Of a DNA stretch of 64,000 nucleotides, positions 50,392-59,200 are shown piece by piece. The stretch covers positions 1-64,000 of the forward strand of contig JACRPC010000044.1 of the NCBI GenBank assembly GCA_016214125.1, in the 5' to 3' direction. The translations under genes and the position numbers were made by a program. Under the pieces are notes generated by a model. The model had not been told where the DNA came from, searched no databases, and saw only the letters and a list, made by a program, of their open reading frames with translations. The number at the start of each line of letters is the position of its first letter. Within the stretch, counting starts at the first letter, position 1. This stretch comes from Rhodospirillales bacterium. Its GTDB lineage: Bacteria; Pseudomonadota; Alphaproteobacteria; Rhodospirillales; WMHbin7.

Positions 50392-50865
50392 TCAGTCAAG
50401 CAGGCTGCGCAGCATCCAGGCCGTCTTTTCATGGACCTGCATGCGCTGGGTCAGGAGATCGGCGCTGGGCTCGTCATGGGCCTGATCGACCAGCGGGAAC
50501 ACCGAGCGCGCCGTGCGCACCACCGATTCATGATCCTTGACCAATTGGGCGATCATCGCCTTGGCCGCCGGCACGCCCTTGGCTTCCTTGATCACCGTGA
50601 GTTTGGCGAAATCGGCGTAGCTGCCCGGGGCCGGCAGCCCAAGCGCACGGATACGTTCCGCAATTAAATCAACGGCTAAGGCGAGCTCATTATACTGCTG
50701 CTCGAACATCAGATGCAGGGTCTGGAACATCGGCCCGGTGACGTTCCAATGGAAATTGTGGGTCTTGAGATAAAGGGTGTAGCTGTCGGCCAACAGGCGG
50801 GCGAGACCCTGGCCGATGGCTTGGCGTTTCTTTTCGGGGATGCCGATATCGATGGTGGCGGGCAT
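50392..50865 (-). CDS. dps: Dps-family DNA protection / ferritin-like protein
   Basis: The 157-residue four-helix protein oxidises and stores iron, protecting DNA from peroxide. The intersubunit ferroxidase site is seen in [14 protein letters not shown] and [21 protein letters not shown]. The C-terminus has [22 protein letters not shown]. It is downstream of the DUF2061 gene and near divergent oxyR, which fits peroxide-induced expression. Confidence 0.95.
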   Translation of the reverse strand: MPATIDIGIPEKKRQAIGQGLARLLADSYTLYLKTHNFHWNVTGPMFQTLHLMFEQQYNELALAVDLIAERIRALGLPAPGSYADFAKLTVIKEAKGVPAAKAMIAQLVKDHESVVRTARSVFPLVDQAHDEPSADLLTQRMQVHEKTAWMLRSLLD

Positions 50866-50879
50866 GGGCGAACTCCTTT

Positions 50880-51089
50880 TCAGGCGGGGTTGGACAGCAA
50901 CTCGTTCCGGGGCGCCTGGGCGATCGTCGCCCAGACACGTTCATGCAGATAGAAGGCGAAGCTGTTGACGAGCGGTTCGACCAGGGCCACCAGCCCCCCG
51001 ATGGCGACGCTGCCGGTAAGGGCGTAGGCGACGCCGAACGCCACGGAGAAATGCAAGGCGGCGAACGTCAAGGTCTTGGTAAGGGCCAT
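50880..51089 (-). CDS. DUF2061 family small membrane protein
   Basis: This 69-residue protein has two membrane helices ([20 protein letters not shown] and [24 protein letters not shown]). The [16 protein letters not shown] block is the DUF2061 signature. Function is not known. It starts 103 bases from oxyR in the divergent direction and is 14 bases upstream of dps, so it probably heads an OxyR-controlled unit. Confidence 0.85.
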   Translation of the reverse strand: MALTKTLTFAALHFSVAFGVAYALTGSVAIGGLVALVEPLVNSFAFYLHERVWATIAQAPRNELLSNPA

Positions 51090-51148
51090 GGCCGTACTCC
51101 CAATGAATATTACCCGATGCGATGCGCAATCCTAACCCTTGCCTTTTA

Positions 51149-51194
51149 ATAAATCGAATTTATAATATTTATATCTGTGATCGAAAATTTCGAT
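51149..51194. promoter_or_regulatory. Dyads in the oxyR / DUF2061-dps divergent promoter
   Basis: ATAAAT-CGA-ATTTAT at 51149-51163 and the perfect ATCGAAA-A-TTTCGAT at 51180-51194 lie in an AT-rich stretch. The second overlaps the first two bases of the oxyR ATG. LysR-type regulators bind dyads in just such divergent regions and repress their own gene. The classical four-part ATAG-type OxyR site was not clearly found. Confidence 0.55.
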
Positions 51195-52110
51195 GAACGC
51201 ACTCCCCACCTTGCGCCAGCTTTCCTACCTCGCGGCCTTGGCCGAGCACCGCCATTTCACCAAGGCGGCGGTGGCATGCCACACCACCCAATCGGCCCTG
51301 AGCGCCGGCTTGCTCGAATTGGAGCGCCTGATGGGCGCCAGGCTGATCGAGCGCGGCCGGCGCGGCGTTCTGTTCACGCCCTTGGGCGAGGCGGTGCTGG
51401 CGCGCGGCCGGGCGCTGCTTGTCCAGGCGGAAGAACTGGCCGATCTGGCGAAGGCCGCGAAGGCGCCTCTTTCCGGCGTCCGCCGGCTGGGGGTGATTCC
51501 GACCATCGCCCCGTACCTCCTGCCCGCCGCCCTTGCCCGCCTGCGCAAGACCTATCCGGCGCTCAAGCTTCGCCTGCGCGAGGATTTGACCCGCAACCTG
51601 CTGGCGCAAGTGACGGCCGGCGAGTTGGAGGCGGCGCTGATCGCCCTGCCTTATCCGACCGAAGGGCTTTCGATCCTGGAACTGGCGCGCGACCCTTTCC
51701 TGTTCGTCGCTAGGCCCGATCACCCCTTGGCTCGCCAAAAAAGCCTTACCGCCGACCAACTCGGCCAGGCCGACGATCTCATCTTGCTCGAAGAGGGCCA
51801 TTGCCTGCGCGATCACGCGCTTGCCGCCTGCCGGCTTGCCCGCGCGCCGCAGGGGCTTGATCGCGGCATCATCGCCAGCGGCTTGACGACCCTGGTGCAG
51901 ATGGTGGCCAGCGGCCTGGGCGCCACCTTGCTTCCGAAGTTGGCCATTCAGGGCGGCGCCCTTTCCGGGACCGATTTGGTCGCCCGCCCGCTCGCTAAGG
52001 ACACCCCGGCCCGCATTTTGGCTCTGGCCTGGCGGGCAAGCGCTCCCAATCCCCAGGAATTTCACCTGCTGGCGCGATCCTTGAGCCCGGCTGCGGAAAC
52101 CAAATCTTAA
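51193..52110 (+). CDS. oxyR: OxyR-type hydrogen peroxide sensor (LysR family)
   Basis: This 305-residue LysR regulator has an N-terminal helix-turn-helix (HFTKAAVACHTTQSALSAGLLELE). The redox pair Cys204 and Cys213 in GHCLRDHALAAC has the same nine-residue spacing as Cys199/Cys208 of E. coli OxyR. Disulfide formation on peroxide exposure activates transcription of defence genes. The divergent DUF2061-dps unit is the obvious local target. A dyad overlapping its start suggests autoregulation. Confidence 0.93.
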   Translation: MNALPTLRQLSYLAALAEHRHFTKAAVACHTTQSALSAGLLELERLMGARLIERGRRGVLFTPLGEAVLARGRALLVQAEELADLAKAAKAPLSGVRRLGVIPTIAPYLLPAALARLRKTYPALKLRLREDLTRNLLAQVTAGELEAALIALPYPTEGLSILELARDPFLFVARPDHPLARQKSLTADQLGQADDLILLEEGHCLRDHALAACRLARAPQGLDRGIIASGLTTLVQMVASGLGATLLPKLAIQGGALSGTDLVARPLAKDTPARILALAWRASAPNPQEFHLLARSLSPAAETKS

Positions 52111-52169
52111 TCTGATTTTGTCAGAATTTTAAGGGGATAACATCGAATCGATCGAGGTGGTCTGCGTTC

Positions 52170-52955
52170 ATGGAGAAGCAAGCGGCCCCAGCGGACAGCA
52201 AGGACTTCTTCCTGGAAATCATCCGGGCGCTGCCGAAAATGCATCATCCCGACAAGCTGGAGGAACTTTCCCTGTTGGCGTTGTCCTTGCTGCTGCGCCG
52301 GACCGAATCGCAGCCCTTGCGCAACGAACTCGCAGAAAAAATCAAGGCGGTGATGGCGGCGGCGCCGCCCCAGCCGACTCCCGAAGCGATGCGCAATCTG
52401 GCAAGGGGGTGCATCAGGGTGTTACGGGAGGCCAAGAAACGGCGCCTGCCGCGCGCCGCCCAAGAGATCGCCCTGAGCCATTCGCATCCGCATTCCCAGC
52501 CACACCCCCATCCACATCCGCACCCACACCATCCCGCGACGGATACGGGAAGCCCGCGCTTGGTCAATCGGATTCTCTGGGGCTTGGCTGGTGGGGTGGT
52601 CCTCGCGGTCCTGATTGGCGCCTATATCGAATGGAAAAGCCGCAGCGCCGATGACTACGACCCCAAGGAAACCCTCAAATTCGTCGAGCAGATCATCGAA
52701 TCGGCGCAAGGCCACCCGCCGCCCACCCACGTATTCGGCGGGGCCCTGGAATTGGCGTCGATGAACGGGGTACCCGTGGTGATCGCCCGCGGCGTGCCGC
52801 CCCGAGTCTGCGCCGCCTCGGGCATGCGACTGGCGCGAAAAGGGCTGTTGAGCGTCAACGGCGAAACGCCCCAGCGCGTCTCCTCGGCCCTGATCACCGA
52901 GCTTTGCTACAAGGAAACCGGCGCCGCCACCATCATGTGGGCGCCGACGAAGTAG
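52170..52955 (+). CDS. Single-span membrane protein with His/Pro-rich segment, function unknown
   Basis: No family is recognised. Residues 1-100 are helical and charged. Residues about 103-122 are a run of alternating His and Pro/Ser (HSHPHSQPHPHPHPHPHH), which could bind Ni, Zn, Co or Cu. A membrane segment (RILWGLAGGVVLAVLIGAYIEW) follows at about 134-155. The C-terminal 100 residues would face the periplasm and contain two Cys (RVCAASG, ELCYKET) that could form a disulfide. It is downstream of oxyR by 59 bases, but a weak hairpin lies between. Confidence 0.8.
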   Translation: MEKQAAPADSKDFFLEIIRALPKMHHPDKLEELSLLALSLLLRRTESQPLRNELAEKIKAVMAAAPPQPTPEAMRNLARGCIRVLREAKKRRLPRAAQEIALSHSHPHSQPHPHPHPHPHHPATDTGSPRLVNRILWGLAGGVVLAVLIGAYIEWKSRSADDYDPKETLKFVEQIIESAQGHPPPTHVFGGALELASMNGVPVVIARGVPPRVCAASGMRLARKGLLSVNGETPQRVSSALITELCYKETGAATIMWAPTK

Positions 52956-53027
52956 CGCCACAAGCGCCGCCGCTTTGGCGCGCGGTCGCCATACCGATGG
53001 TCATCCTTAAGGGATCAAAGGGAAAAA

Positions 53028-53102
53028 TGGTGCCGCCTGAGAGAATTGAACTCTCGACCCCACCCTTACCAAGGGTGTGCTCTACCTCTGAGCTAAGGCG
53101 GC
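53028..53102 (-). tRNA. tRNA-Thr (anticodon GGT)
   Basis: Read on the minus strand the 75 bases start GCCGCCTTAGCTCAG and end AGGCGGCACCA, with CCA encoded. The anticodon loop CTTGGTAAG carries GGT, and the T-loop GTTCAATTC is standard. Confidence 0.97.
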
Positions 53103-53207
53103 CCGGTTCCGTTTCGGAGGCGCGAACTTGCCATAGTGGGCCTACCCACGCAAGCCTGGAAAGAACACTCGCCTACGAATGACCGGGCGGCTAGACTGCG
53201 GTCCGTC

Positions 53208-54086
53208 ATGAGCCCCGTTGCGCGCCAATATCGACTGGAAAATCTAGTCCCGGCCCTGTTCGTCTTCCTGTGGAGCACCGGCTTCATCGGTTCCAAGATG
53301 GGCATGCCCTATATCGAGCCCTTCACCTTCCTTCTGGTGCGTTTTCTGCTGGTCATCGTGGTCATGGTGCCGTTTTCGCTGGCCAGCCGGGCGCCCTGGC
53401 CCCGCGATTGGGTGCAGATCGGGCACATCGCCATGGTCGGCATCCTGATGCACGGCTTCTATCTGGGCGGCGTCTTCGCCTCGATCGCCGCCGGCCTTCC
53501 GGCCGGCATATCGGCCCTGGTCACCGGTCTGCAACCGCTGCTCACCGCCTTCCTGGCCGTCTTCATGCTGAGCGAACGGGTACGCCTGCGGCAATGGATC
53601 GGCTTGGTGCTGGGATTCGTGGGCGTCACCATGGTGGTGGCGGAAAAGATCAATTTCGGCATGCCGATCTGGGAAGGCCTGCCCTGGGCGATCGGCGCCG
53701 TCTTCGGCATTTCGATCGCCACCCTTTACCAGAAGAAATATTGCGGCAGCGTCGATCTGCGCACCGGCACGGTGATCCAGTTCGCCGCCGCCTCGGTGCC
53801 GATGGCGATCCTGTCCTTCGGGATAGAAAGCCGCGCCATCACCTGGAGCTGGGATCTCATCATCGCCATGGCCTGGCTGGTGCTGGTCATGTCGGTGGGC
53901 GCGGTGAGCCTGCTCATGCACCTGATCCGGCTCGGCGCCGCCACGAAACTGGGCAGCCTCTTTTATCTCGTGCCGCCGACCACCGCCTTCATCGCCTATC
54001 TGATGTTCGGCGAGACCCTGGCGGTGCTGGCGCTCTTCGGCGTTGCGGTCACCGCCTTCGGGGTGGCGCTGGCGACGAGGGGGTGA
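53208..54086 (+). CDS. EamA/DMT-family inner membrane transporter
   Basis: This 292-residue protein has ten predicted membrane helices in two EamA repeats. The first begins PALFVFLWSTGFIGSKMGMPYIEPFTFLLVRFL, and the second ends LGSLFYLVPPTTAFIAYLMFGETLAV. Such proteins export metabolites or amino acids or take up small solutes; the substrate cannot be read. The ATG at 53208 is chosen because the preceding residues are hydrophilic and unconserved. It is followed closely by the cyclotransferase gene. Confidence 0.88.
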   Translation: MSPVARQYRLENLVPALFVFLWSTGFIGSKMGMPYIEPFTFLLVRFLLVIVVMVPFSLASRAPWPRDWVQIGHIAMVGILMHGFYLGGVFASIAAGLPAGISALVTGLQPLLTAFLAVFMLSERVRLRQWIGLVLGFVGVTMVVAEKINFGMPIWEGLPWAIGAVFGISIATLYQKKYCGSVDLRTGTVIQFAAASVPMAILSFGIESRAITWSWDLIIAMAWLVLVMSVGAVSLLMHLIRLGAATKLGSLFYLVPPTTAFIAYLMFGETLAVLALFGVAVTAFGVALATRG

Positions 54087-54093
54087 ACCGGTC

Positions 54094-54618
54094 ATGGCCG
54101 AACGGTTCTGGGTTTTCGGTTACGGCTCGCTCATGTGGCGGCCCGACTTTCCCTTCGATCAAAGCGCTCCGGCCCGTATCCACGGCTATCACCGGGCGCT
54201 GTGCATCCTGTCCCAGCGTTATCGGGGCACCCCGGAAAAGCCAGGTCTGGTGCTGGGGCTCGACCGTGGCGGCTCGTGCTGGGGTGTTGCCTTCCGCATC
54301 GCCAAGGGGCGCGAGGATGAAGCCCGCCAACTCCTGATCGACCGCGAGATGATCACCAACGCCTACGATCCGCGCACCCTGCCTGCTCGGCTGAAGGACG
54401 GCCGCGTCGTACCCGTCTGGACCTTCATCGCCAACCCTACCCATCCGCAATACCGCAAGCTCGACGTCGCCAAAGCTGCCAAACTGGTGGCCCAGGGCCA
54501 AGGTCAAACCGGCAGCGCCGTCGATTACCTTGCCAGCACCATCGGCGAATTGGAGAAACTGGGAATCCGGGATCGGGGCTTGGAAGAGATATACGGAAAG
54601 GCGTGCGGTCGCGCCTAA
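54094..54618 (+). CDS. ChaC-type gamma-glutamylcyclotransferase
   Basis: The 174-residue protein starts FWVFGYGSLMWRPDFPF, the diagnostic glycine-rich GYGSL motif of the gamma-glutamylcyclotransferase fold. YLASTIGELEKLGIRDRGLEEIY at the C-terminus is typical of ChaC. ChaC enzymes cleave glutathione to 5-oxoproline and Cys-Gly in the cytoplasm. The ATG at 54094 is eight bases after the transporter stop. Its stop overlaps the transglycosylase stop by four bases. Confidence 0.9.
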   Translation: MAERFWVFGYGSLMWRPDFPFDQSAPARIHGYHRALCILSQRYRGTPEKPGLVLGLDRGGSCWGVAFRIAKGREDEARQLLIDREMITNAYDPRTLPARLKDGRVVPVWTFIANPTHPQYRKLDVAKAAKLVAQGQGQTGSAVDYLASTIGELEKLGIRDRGLEEIYGKACGRA

Positions 54619-56528
54619 CGCCGCGCTTCGACCAGCGTCGCTTCGCCGTCGAGCGGCTTGTAGATCGGCCAGTCGCCGGCGGCCAGGGCATCCAGTTCGG
54701 GCATCGGCTGACCCAACCTTGCGCGATAGATCCACAGATTGGCCAGGATGCGCTTGATGAAGGCGCGGGTCTCGCGCGAGGGGATGCTTTCCAGAAGCAG
54801 AAGCGGGTCGTCGCGGTGGTCCGAGCGGCGTTCCCACTTCATCGCCTTGCCCGGACCGCCATTGTAGGCGGCGGCCAGCATGATGATGTTGCCTTCGACC
54901 GAGTCGTCCTTCAGCAGATGCGCCAGATAGCGCTGGCCGAGCGCCATGTTGAAGGCCGGCTCGTGAAGCTTCTGGGGATCGACCTTGCCACCCATGAAGC
55001 GCGCCGTGGCCGGCATCAATTGCATCAGGCCGCGCGCCCCAGCCTGGCTCTTGGCCGCCGGATTGAAGCCCGATTCCTGGCGCATGAAGGCAAAGAGCAG
55101 CGCCCGATCGACGGCAAAGCCGCCCTCGGGAGTCCATTCGGGCAGCGGATATAGGGCGCCGTCATGCAAGCGGCCGTCGCGCTCGCTCATCAAGGTGCCC
55201 AGCCGGATCGAAAGGCCCGGCATGTCGGTACGGCTGGCCACCGCCAGGAGCGCCCGGGCAACGCCTGGGGTGGCGGTGAGGTACAATTTGCGCAATTCGC
55301 GCTCGGCCTTATCGACCAGCCCAACCTGGATCAGGCCAAGCGCCCGCTTGCCGCCGCCGGTGGCGGTAAGGATCTGGGCGTCGAGATCGGTGAAGGGCGC
55401 CTCGTCCCACTCGAAACGCACCGTCTGGCCGCGCATGCGCTGGGCCAGGATGCCGTAGAAGGTGCGCGGCTGCGAGGATGCGATGGTGAACCAATAATCG
55501 ACCAGTTCGAAACGCTTGGCCGCCAGATTGGCCCGCCCGGCCCAGAAGGCGCCGGCGGCCACCAGCGTTTGGGCGGCGCCGTCGGAATTGGCCAAGGCCT
55601 CGAAATTCCGGCGCGCGACATCGATCTTGCCCTGTCGCCAGGCGGCAAGGCCGGCGATCCAATAGGCGCCCGGCACCTGATCGCCCGAGCGCGAGGCGGC
55701 CGCCTGGGCCAGCTCCAGGGCTTTGGCGTCCTCGGCCTCAATGAAATAGGCGTTGGCGAGCGCCAGGCGCGCCTCGTCATAGGTGACGGGGTCGAGAAGA
55801 TGGCGCATCTTCTCGCCGGCCAAAAGATCGTGGGCCGCCTTGAGTTTGCTGGTTTTCAGGTGACGGCGGAAACTGGTCGAAAGGGTCTTTTCCTGGGCCC
55901 GCTCGGCCGACGAAAGAGTCTTGGTCGAGACGCGCTCGGAGACCCGCCAGCGGCCGACCTCGTCCTCGATGCCCGACCCGTCGGAGAAGCCGCGCAGATA
56001 ACCCGGCTCGATCGGACGCTTCAGGCCCTTGGCGTTCTTGCCCAGTCGGGCGGCCGCCATCTTATAAAGAGTGGGCGCATCGGGATGGTCGGCATGGGCC
56101 GCCATCCACTCCTTGAGTTCGGCGCCGCCGGGCTTGACGCCGGGGGCCAAATAGCGCTGGGCCAGGACATGACCTTTCAAGAGTCCGTCCTTGATCCGGG
56201 CCAGTTCCTTGTCGGCGGCTTGGAATTGACCGGCGGCCTGCAAGCGGAAGGCGGCGCGATAGCGCGCAACGTCCTCCTCGCCCAGGACGAGGGGCAAAGC
56301 GACGTTTCGGCCTACTCGGTCGAGCCCGATGGTGGCGGCGGCCGTCCGAACGGTACGGAAGTCCGCTCCATCGCCCAGCATGGTCGAAACGGGATCCCCG
56401 TCGGCGGCCCTTGCCACCTCCGTCCCCATCCCCAGCCCAGCCAGCAACGCGCCGACCAGAAGCCCGGGAACAAGACGCCCCACCCACCACACCGAGAACG
56501 CCCGATCAATACGGTCGATCGCGGTCAT
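54615..56528 (-). CDS. Soluble lytic murein transglycosylase (Slt70-like)
   Basis: The 637-residue periplasmic enzyme cleaves peptidoglycan to anhydromuropeptides. A signal peptide (LVPGLLVGALLAGLGMG...ARAADG) precedes a long alpha-superhelical domain. The C-terminal SLT domain has catalytic Glu (about residue 485) in FMRQESGFNPAAKSQAGARGLMQLMPATA, plus MALGQRYLAHLL and AAYNGGPGKAMKW. Downstream LESIPSRETRAFIKRILANLWIYRARLGQ is typical of this family. The gene is followed by none on its strand and upstream neighbours are unrelated. Confidence 0.94.
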   Translation of the reverse strand: MTAIDRIDRAFSVWWVGRLVPGLLVGALLAGLGMGTEVARAADGDPVSTMLGDGADFRTVRTAAATIGLDRVGRNVALPLVLGEEDVARYRAAFRLQAAGQFQAADKELARIKDGLLKGHVLAQRYLAPGVKPGGAELKEWMAAHADHPDAPTLYKMAAARLGKNAKGLKRPIEPGYLRGFSDGSGIEDEVGRWRVSERVSTKTLSSAERAQEKTLSTSFRRHLKTSKLKAAHDLLAGEKMRHLLDPVTYDEARLALANAYFIEAEDAKALELAQAAASRSGDQVPGAYWIAGLAAWRQGKIDVARRNFEALANSDGAAQTLVAAGAFWAGRANLAAKRFELVDYWFTIASSQPRTFYGILAQRMRGQTVRFEWDEAPFTDLDAQILTATGGGKRALGLIQVGLVDKAERELRKLYLTATPGVARALLAVASRTDMPGLSIRLGTLMSERDGRLHDGALYPLPEWTPEGGFAVDRALLFAFMRQESGFNPAAKSQAGARGLMQLMPATARFMGGKVDPQKLHEPAFNMALGQRYLAHLLKDDSVEGNIIMLAAAYNGGPGKAMKWERRSDHRDDPLLLLESIPSRETRAFIKRILANLWIYRARLGQPMPELDALAAGDWPIYKPLDGEATLVEARR

Positions 56529-56618
56529 GGGGCGGACTCTTAGCCGATCCCCCCACCCTGGGCAAGCCGAAGGGAAAAATTTGCGGCAAATTGTTGTGGA
56601 TAGGCCGATAAATTCCTT

Positions 56619-57434
56619 TTATTCGGACGGCTTAGGGAAAAGAAGCTTGCGAATCTCGCGCCAGTCCCGCCAAGCCTCGCGCTTTTGTGCTGGTTGTCGA
56701 AGGAGATAGGCCGGATGGAAGGTGGCCATCGCCTGCACCGGCCTTGCCAGCCCGCGCGAGGAATAGGGATGCCAATGGCCGCGCAGCCGCCCGATTCCCT
56801 CGGAACGGGCCAGCACCGCCTGGGCGGCCGATCCGCCGAGAAGGACGATCACCTCGGGATCGACCAGTTCGATATGGCGCTCAAGGAAGGGCAGCAGAAG
56901 GGCGACCTCTTCCGAGGTCGGCGCCCGGTTGCCGGGCGGGCGCCAGGGCAGCAGATTGGCGATGTAGGCGGTTTGGCGGTCGAGCCCAATCGAGGCCAGC
57001 ATCTTGTCGAGCAGCTTGCCGGCCGGCCCGACGAAGGGCAGACCCTGGCGGTCTTCCTCGGCGCCCGGCGCCTCGCCGATGCACATCAGGCGCGCCTGGG
57101 GATTGCCGTCGGCAAAGACGAGCTGGGTGGCCGTGGCCTTGATCGCCACCCCTTCCAATCGACCATAGGCCGCCTTCAACTCGTCGAGAGTCTTGGCCTC
57201 GGCGGCCAGAACGGACGCGGTCCGCGCCGCCTGGGGCCTTTCGGGCGCCTTCGCTTGGGGCTGGGTGACGGCCTCGGGCGGCGAAAGCGCCGGAATCGGG
57301 GCCGGCGCAAGGGGCGCGGCTTCGGTCCGGACCGGCGGACGGGTGCGGTCGATCGGCGTTTCGCCAATCGATTCGTCGACGCCCGCCTCCAGATACCAGG
57401 CCAGCAGGCGATCCGGGCTCAAACTCTCCAGCAT
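56619..57434 (-). CDS. Uracil-DNA glycosylase, family 4-like
   Basis: The 271-residue protein has a Pro/Ala-rich N-terminal extension (about 1-75) and a C-terminal UDG domain with the active-site GEAPGAEEDRQGLPFVGPAGKLLD and the second motif TFHPAYLLR. It excises uracil arising by cytosine deamination. Family 4 enzymes normally carry four Cys binding an iron-sulfur cluster. Here only one Cys is present (LMCIGEAP), so the cluster cannot form in the usual way. Confidence 0.88.
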   Translation of the reverse strand: MLESLSPDRLLAWYLEAGVDESIGETPIDRTRPPVRTEAAPLAPAPIPALSPPEAVTQPQAKAPERPQAARTASVLAAEAKTLDELKAAYGRLEGVAIKATATQLVFADGNPQARLMCIGEAPGAEEDRQGLPFVGPAGKLLDKMLASIGLDRQTAYIANLLPWRPPGNRAPTSEEVALLLPFLERHIELVDPEVIVLLGGSAAQAVLARSEGIGRLRGHWHPYSSRGLARPVQAMATFHPAYLLRQPAQKREAWRDWREIRKLLFPKPSE

Positions 57435-57549
57435 GGGCCGAACCTAGCACGCCCGGGGCCTGCGGAAACAGGTCTTGACCGGGGGGCGATTCCCCTCCAA
57501 TACCAAATCTTGACCACAGGACAGTCTTGACGAGCCGGCGGAGGAGCGG

Positions 57550-59196
57550 ATGAGCGAAGCGATGGAACGCGAGGTGATGGAGTTCGACGTCCTGATCGTC
57601 GGCGCCGGCCCCTCGGGTTTGGCCGCCGCGATCCGCTTGAAGCAGCTTGCCCAGGAGAAGGGTACCGACCTTTCGGTCTGCGTCATCGAAAAAGGTTCGG
57701 AAGTGGGCGCCCACATTCTGTCGGGGGCCATTGTCGAGCCGCGGGCCTTGAACGAACTCGTCCCCGACTGGAAAGACAAGGGCGCGCCCCTTCTCACCCC
57801 GGCCAAGGACGACCGCTTCTTGTTCATGACCGCCTCGCGGGCCTTCCGCCTGCCGACGCCCCCTTCGATGCACAATGAGGGCAATTACATCGTCAGTCTC
57901 GGCAATCTCTGCCGTTGGCTGGCCCAACAGGCCGAAGGTCTGGGTGTCGAGATCTATGCCGGCTTCGCCGGCGCCGAGGTGCTCTACGATTCCCAGGGCC
58001 GGGTCGAGGGCGTGGCGACCGGCGACATGGGCGTTGGCCGCGACGGCCAGCCGACCGGCACCTACACGCGCGGCGTGGCGCTCAAGGCCAAGCAGACCCT
58101 GTTCGCCGAAGGCTGCCGCGGCTCGCTCACCAAAACCCTGTTCGAGCGCTTCAGGCTGCGCGAGGGCGTCGATCCGCAGACCTACGGCATCGGCATCAAG
58201 GAATTGTGGGAGATCGAGCCGGCCAAGCATCGGCCCGGCCTGATCCTGCATTCGATCGGCTGGCCGCTCGATTCCAAGACCTATGGCGGTTCCTTCCTCT
58301 ATCACCTGGAGAACAATCAGGTGGCGGTGGGTTTCGTGGTCGGGCTCGATTACGCCAACCCGCACCTGTCGCCCTTCGAGGAATTCCAGCGCTTCAAGAC
58401 CCATCCGGCGATCCGCCCCACCTTCGAGGGCGGCCGGCGCATCGCCTATGGCGCCCGCGCCCTGTCGGAAGGCGGGCTGCAAGCGATTCCCAGGCTCACC
58501 TTCCCGGGCGGCCTGTTGATCGGCGACACGGCGGGTTTCCTCAACGTCGCCAAGATCAAGGGCAGCCACACGGCGATGAAGTCGGGCATGCTGGCGGCCG
58601 AAGCGGTGTACGCGGCGCTTGCCGGCGGCGCCAATCCGGCCGAGATCACCGCCTACCCCCAGGCGCTGCGCCAATCCTGGGTGTGGTCCGAGCTGAACCA
58701 GATCCGCAACATCCGTCCCAGTTTCCATTGGGGTCTGTGGGTGGGGCTGGCCTATTCGGCCGTCGAGGCCTATGTGCTGCGCGGCAAAGCGCCCTGGACG
58801 CTCCATCACCGCCCCGACCACAGCGCGACGGGCCGCGCCGCCGATCATCCGCGCATCGATTATCCCAAGCCCGACGGCAAGGTGAGCTTCGATCGGCTGG
58901 CCTCAGTGTTCATCTCGAACACCAACCACGAGGAAAACCAGCCGATCCATCTTCGGCTGCGCGATCCCGAGCGACCGATTGCCGTCAACCTTGCCCTCTA
59001 CGACGCGCCCGAGCAGCGCTATTGCCCGGCCGGAGTCTATGAAATCATCCGCGACGGCGCGGGCGGCCATCCGCGCCTGCAGATCAACGCCCAGAACTGC
59101 GTCCACTGCAAGACCTGCGACATCAAGGACCCGACCCAGAACATCGATTGGTCGGTGCCCGAGGGTGGCGGCGGGCCGAACTATCCCAATATGTAG
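57550..59196 (+). CDS. Electron transfer flavoprotein-ubiquinone oxidoreductase
   Basis: It passes electrons from ETF (fatty acid and amino acid oxidation) to ubiquinone at the membrane. The 548 residues start with an FAD-binding DVLIVGAGPSGLAAAIRL. LHSIGWPLDSKTYGGSFLYH and GDTAGFLNVAKIKGSHTAMKSGMLAAEA follow. The [4Fe-4S] ligands are in RYCPAGVYE and NCVHCKTCDIKDP. GAGGAG lies directly before the ATG. It is not paired here with etfAB. Confidence 0.96.
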   Translation: MSEAMEREVMEFDVLIVGAGPSGLAAAIRLKQLAQEKGTDLSVCVIEKGSEVGAHILSGAIVEPRALNELVPDWKDKGAPLLTPAKDDRFLFMTASRAFRLPTPPSMHNEGNYIVSLGNLCRWLAQQAEGLGVEIYAGFAGAEVLYDSQGRVEGVATGDMGVGRDGQPTGTYTRGVALKAKQTLFAEGCRGSLTKTLFERFRLREGVDPQTYGIGIKELWEIEPAKHRPGLILHSIGWPLDSKTYGGSFLYHLENNQVAVGFVVGLDYANPHLSPFEEFQRFKTHPAIRPTFEGGRRIAYGARALSEGGLQAIPRLTFPGGLLIGDTAGFLNVAKIKGSHTAMKSGMLAAEAVYAALAGGANPAEITAYPQALRQSWVWSELNQIRNIRPSFHWGLWVGLAYSAVEAYVLRGKAPWTLHHRPDHSATGRAADHPRIDYPKPDGKVSFDRLASVFISNTNHEENQPIHLRLRDPERPIAVNLALYDAPEQRYCPAGVYEIIRDGAGGHPRLQINAQNCVHCKTCDIKDPTQNIDWSVPEGGGGPNYPNM

Positions 59197-59200
59197 AGCG

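Noticed and set aside
52111-52140. Weak hairpin TCTGA-TTTTG-TCAGA after oxyR
   Set aside because: A five-base stem followed by ATTTT could be a terminator, but it is too short to call with confidence.
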